DNA of 64,000 bases from Paramicrobacterium fandaimingii (GTDB taxonomy: Bacteria > Actinomycetota > Actinomycetes > Actinomycetales > Microbacteriaceae): positions 992,001 through 1,056,000 of the forward strand of contig NZ_CP061170.1 of assembly GCF_011751745.2 (NCBI RefSeq). The letters run 5' to 3'. Both the position numbers and the translations under genes were made by a program. The notes beneath the pieces are model-generated. The model saw only the letters and a program-made list of their open reading frames with translations, searched no databases and was not told the origin of the DNA. Below, in pieces: positions 62,149 through 64,000 of the stretch (positions are counted from its first letter, which is position 1; every line of letters begins with the position of its first letter).

Positions 62149-62682
62149 ATGGACAACCGCACGGGAGAGCACGCCTCTGAGCGCGTCGTCGCCCGCATGC
62201 ATCGCCATGGCCGCATCCTGATTCTTCCCGTTGTCCTTCTGATCGGCGTTGTCGGTGTCGTCTCGTACTTCTTCGGGTCGTTCCGGGAGCAGTGGATCAA
62301 CCTCACTTTTCTGTTCGGCGGCATCGCGGCGATCCTTCTGTTTGTGCTGCTGCCGTACTTCACCTGGCTCAACCGTCGGTACACGCTCACGACGCGCCGT
62401 GTGATCGTGCGGCAGGGGTTCTTTGTGCGCACGCGCAACGAGCTGCTGCACTCGCGCGGCTACACCGTCACCGTCAAACGCGGCCCGCTGCAGGCGATGT
62501 CGCGCTCAGGAGACATCGTGCTCACGTCTGGCGTCGACAAGCCGCTCGTTCTCAAGGACGTGCCTGGCGCCAACCAGGTGCAGAACGTGCTGCACGATCT
62601 CATCGAGCGCGCGCAGGGGCAGCTCGGCTACGGGGGCTACGCGGCGGGTTCGGTGCTGCGCGACGAGACCTCTGCTCTCTGA
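62149..62682 (+). CDS. PH-domain (bPH2) membrane protein
   Basis: 177 residues. Two N-terminal membrane helices (about 22-45 and 52-75) are followed by a bacterial PH domain: RRYTLTTRRVIVRQGFF and DIVLTSGVDKPLVLKDV are its typical strands. Equivalent to the Rv3278c position next to birA in mycobacteria; the function is unknown. The ATG at 62149 competes with one three codons upstream. Its 3' end overlaps that of the convergent GtrA gene by 46 nt. Confidence 0.82.
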   Translation: MDNRTGEHASERVVARMHRHGRILILPVVLLIGVVGVVSYFFGSFREQWINLTFLFGGIAAILLFVLLPYFTWLNRRYTLTTRRVIVRQGFFVRTRNELLHSRGYTVTVKRGPLQAMSRSGDIVLTSGVDKPLVLKDVPGANQVQNVLHDLIERAQGQLGYGGYAAGSVLRDETSAL

Positions 62683-63173
62683 CGTGCGGGGCCCGCAGAC
62701 GCGGGAACCGGATGCTGCGCGGCAGCGCGCGTCGGTGAGAACACCCACCAGCGGTACAGCGCAAACCGAAACACGGCGCCGAGCGCGAGGCCGATCACGT
62801 TTGAGGAGATGTTGTCGGCGAGCACGCTCGTGAAGCCGAGAACGTAGTGCGACACCCACAGGCTGCCGAGGCCGAACCCCATGCCGGCAATGCTCACGGC
62901 GAAGAACTCGCTCGCCTCGCGCACCGTGTTTGCCTGTCGCGTGTCGGCGAACGTCCAGAAGCGATTGCCCACCCAGTTGGTGATGATCGCGAGCGTCGTC
63001 GAGATCACCTTGGCAATGAGTGGGCCCGTCTCGATGCTCTCGGGGGAGAGAACGGTGAGGCGCAGCGCATTGAAGACGACGATGTCGACGGCGAAGCCCG
63101 CGGCGCCGACCAGTCCGAAGCGGACCACCTGCATGCCGAGCTGCCGGAGCCGGGCGGCACGGTGATTCGTCAT
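62637..63173 (-). CDS. GtrA-like family membrane protein
   Basis: 178 residues with four membrane helices, the GtrA layout: FGLVGAAGFAVDIVVFNAL in helix 1 and NWVGNRFWTFAD between helices 2 and 3. The family is thought to flip or handle polyprenyl-linked sugars in cell-surface glycan synthesis. The ATG at 63173 has AAGGA 7 nt upstream. The neighbour on the other side is purK, as in mycobacteria. Confidence 0.88.
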   Translation of the reverse strand: MTNHRAARLRQLGMQVVRFGLVGAAGFAVDIVVFNALRLTVLSPESIETGPLIAKVISTTLAIITNWVGNRFWTFADTRQANTVREASEFFAVSIAGMGFGLGSLWVSHYVLGFTSVLADNISSNVIGLALGAVFRFALYRWWVFSPTRAAAQHPVPASAGPARQRAEVSSRSTEPAA

Positions 63174-63276
63174 GCATCCGTCCTTCATGCGAGAAGATAG
63201 AGGAGTGAGCAGTTTAGCGACACTGGTTCGCTATCGACTGAGAATTCAAACAGCCTCACGGCGATAGGAGCGACGC

Positions 63277-64000
63277 ATGCCCGTAGTCGGTGTCATTGGC
63301 GCAGGTCAGCTTGCCCGCATGATGATTCCCCCCGCGATCAATCTGGGGCTCGAGATTCGCGTGCTGGCCGAGCAGGAGAACATGGCGGCGTCGCTCGCCG
63401 CAACGCGGGTTGGCGACTATCGCGATGTCGACACGGTGCTCGAATTTGCGAAGGGCGTCGACGTGATCACCTTCGATCACGAGCACGTGCCTCAGAACGT
63501 GCTGCGCGCTCTTGTCGACTCTGGTGCCGCGGTGCACCCCGGGCCCGAGGCGCTGCTCTACGCGCAAGACAAGATCGCCATGCGCGAGAAGCTCACAGAG
63601 CTGGGCCTGCCGGTTCCCGACTGGAACACGGCACGCACAGAAAGCGAGCTGCAGAGCTTCATAGACGAGCACGGAGGCTCGGCCGTCGTGAAGACGCCGC
63701 GCGGAGGCTACGACGGCAAGGGCGTGCGCGTGGTGTCGACGGCGCACGAGGTGAGCGACTGGTTCACGGCGCTGAACGAAGACGGCCGCGGGGGAGCGCT
63801 TCTCGTCGAGGAGCTCGTCGACTTTCGCCGCGAGCTCGCGCAGCTCACGGCGAGGCGCCCGTCTGGCCCGCTCGCCGTCTGGCCCGTCGTCGAGACGGTG
63901 CAGAAGAACGGCGTGTGCGCTGAGGTCTTCGCCCCGGCGCCAGGTTCGGCAGGTCGTGTGGCCGAGGTCGCCGCGCAGATCGCCGTCGACATTGCCGAAG
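63277..64000 (+). CDS. purK: 5-(carboxyamino)imidazole ribonucleotide synthase (partial)
   Basis: The first 241 residues only; the frame runs off the window edge. An ATP-grasp enzyme: VGVIGAGQLARMM at the N-terminus binds the nucleotide, DHEHVPQNVL follows the PurK pattern, and VVKTPRGGYDGKGVRVV is the glycine-rich loop near residue 140. It makes N5-CAIR from AIR, bicarbonate and ATP in purine synthesis. TAGGAG precedes the ATG. The expected next gene would be purE, outside the window. Confidence 0.95.
   Translation, partial: MPVVGVIGAGQLARMMIPPAINLGLEIRVLAEQENMAASLAATRVGDYRDVDTVLEFAKGVDVITFDHEHVPQNVLRALVDSGAAVHPGPEALLYAQDKIAMREKLTELGLPVPDWNTARTESELQSFIDEHGGSAVVKTPRGGYDGKGVRVVSTAHEVSDWFTALNEDGRGGALLVEELVDFRRELAQLTARRPSGPLAVWPVVETVQKNGVCAEVFAPAPGSAGRVAEVAAQIAVDIAE

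Noticed and set aside
1..64000. CRISPR array, tRNA, rRNA or tmRNA genes
   Set aside because: No regularly spaced repeats and no cloverleaf-like or conserved rRNA segments were seen in any intergenic stretch.

Overview
The window is high-GC actinobacterial DNA. Short intergenic gaps, many ATGA/GTGA stop-start overlaps, frequent GTG/TTG starts and frequent TANNNT boxes 6-7 nt before a start codon (leaderless-type promoters) fit a member of the Actinomycetota. Codon use and gene content suggest Microbacteriaceae, but that is inference without any search. The gene content also matches the M. tuberculosis block around Rv3275c-Rv3319 (purK, GtrA, PH protein, birA, accD5, accE5, maf, accA3, lpdA, deoD, pmmB, add, deoA, cdd, sdhCDAB). 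This makes it possible to separate a conserved backbone from inserted accessory segments.

Layout. 0-3.1 kb: CPBP protease, MHS-type transporter, small membrane protein. 3.2-6.8 kb: riboflavin operon ribD-ribE-ribBA-ribH (minus strand) under an FMN riboswitch. 6.8-12.2 kb: glycerol catabolism glpD-glpF-glpK with a divergent SorC/DeoR-type regulator. 12.2-18.5 kb: HAD phosphatase-trpS, exonuclease III, epoxide hydrolase-like protein, BrkB/YihY membrane protein, FHA protein. 18.5-22.0 kb: sdhCDAB. 22.2-31.7 kb: manC followed by accessory DNA: a HEPN / winged-helix-nucleotidyltransferase toxin-antitoxin-like pair, an ABC-F plus MFS pair with a likely regulatory leader, and a transporter-ureohydrolase pair divergent from a PucR regulator. 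31.8-47.4 kb: nucleoside uptake and salvage (two BMP lipoproteins, ATPase, two permeases, cdd, deoA, add, phosphohexomutase, purine nucleoside phosphorylase) with lpdA, a PTS IIA-IIB pair without IIC, and a rhamnose mutarotase. 47.5-60.9 kb: acyl-CoA carboxylase region (biotin carboxylase/BCCP, maf, accE, accD, birA), interrupted by an RNA methyltransferase, a three-gene two-component locus and a small island. 60.9-64 kb: an AbiEi-like/DUF559-like gene between two palindromic repeats, PH-domain protein, GtrA, and purK running off the edge.

How genes work together. The nucleoside ABC importer brings in nucleosides. Cdd and Add deaminate them, DeoA and PNP phosphorolyse them, and the phosphohexomutase-family protein next to PNP is positioned to handle the sugar phosphate. 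AccBC + AccD + AccE form a carboxylase whose BCCP is biotinylated by BirA. GlpF/GlpK/GlpD take up, phosphorylate and oxidise glycerol, and SdhCDAB and LpdA feed the respiratory chain.

Most interesting. A 2,208-bp insertion at 55493-57700 is flanked by a perfect 71-bp direct repeat that regenerates the last 18 codons of the invaded gene. It separates that gene from its terminator and carries essentially one gene, a membrane-anchored PIN-like nuclease candidate. Other items worth a look: the ABC-F leader with a 9-codon uORF, a ureohydrolase with an Asp in place of a metal-binding His, a paired palindromic element around an AbiEi-like gene, a 9-bp inverted repeat carrying back-to-back -10 boxes between PNP and lpdA, and a chain of hairpins at 57784-58022. 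No tRNA, rRNA, CRISPR array, transposase or integrase was seen.
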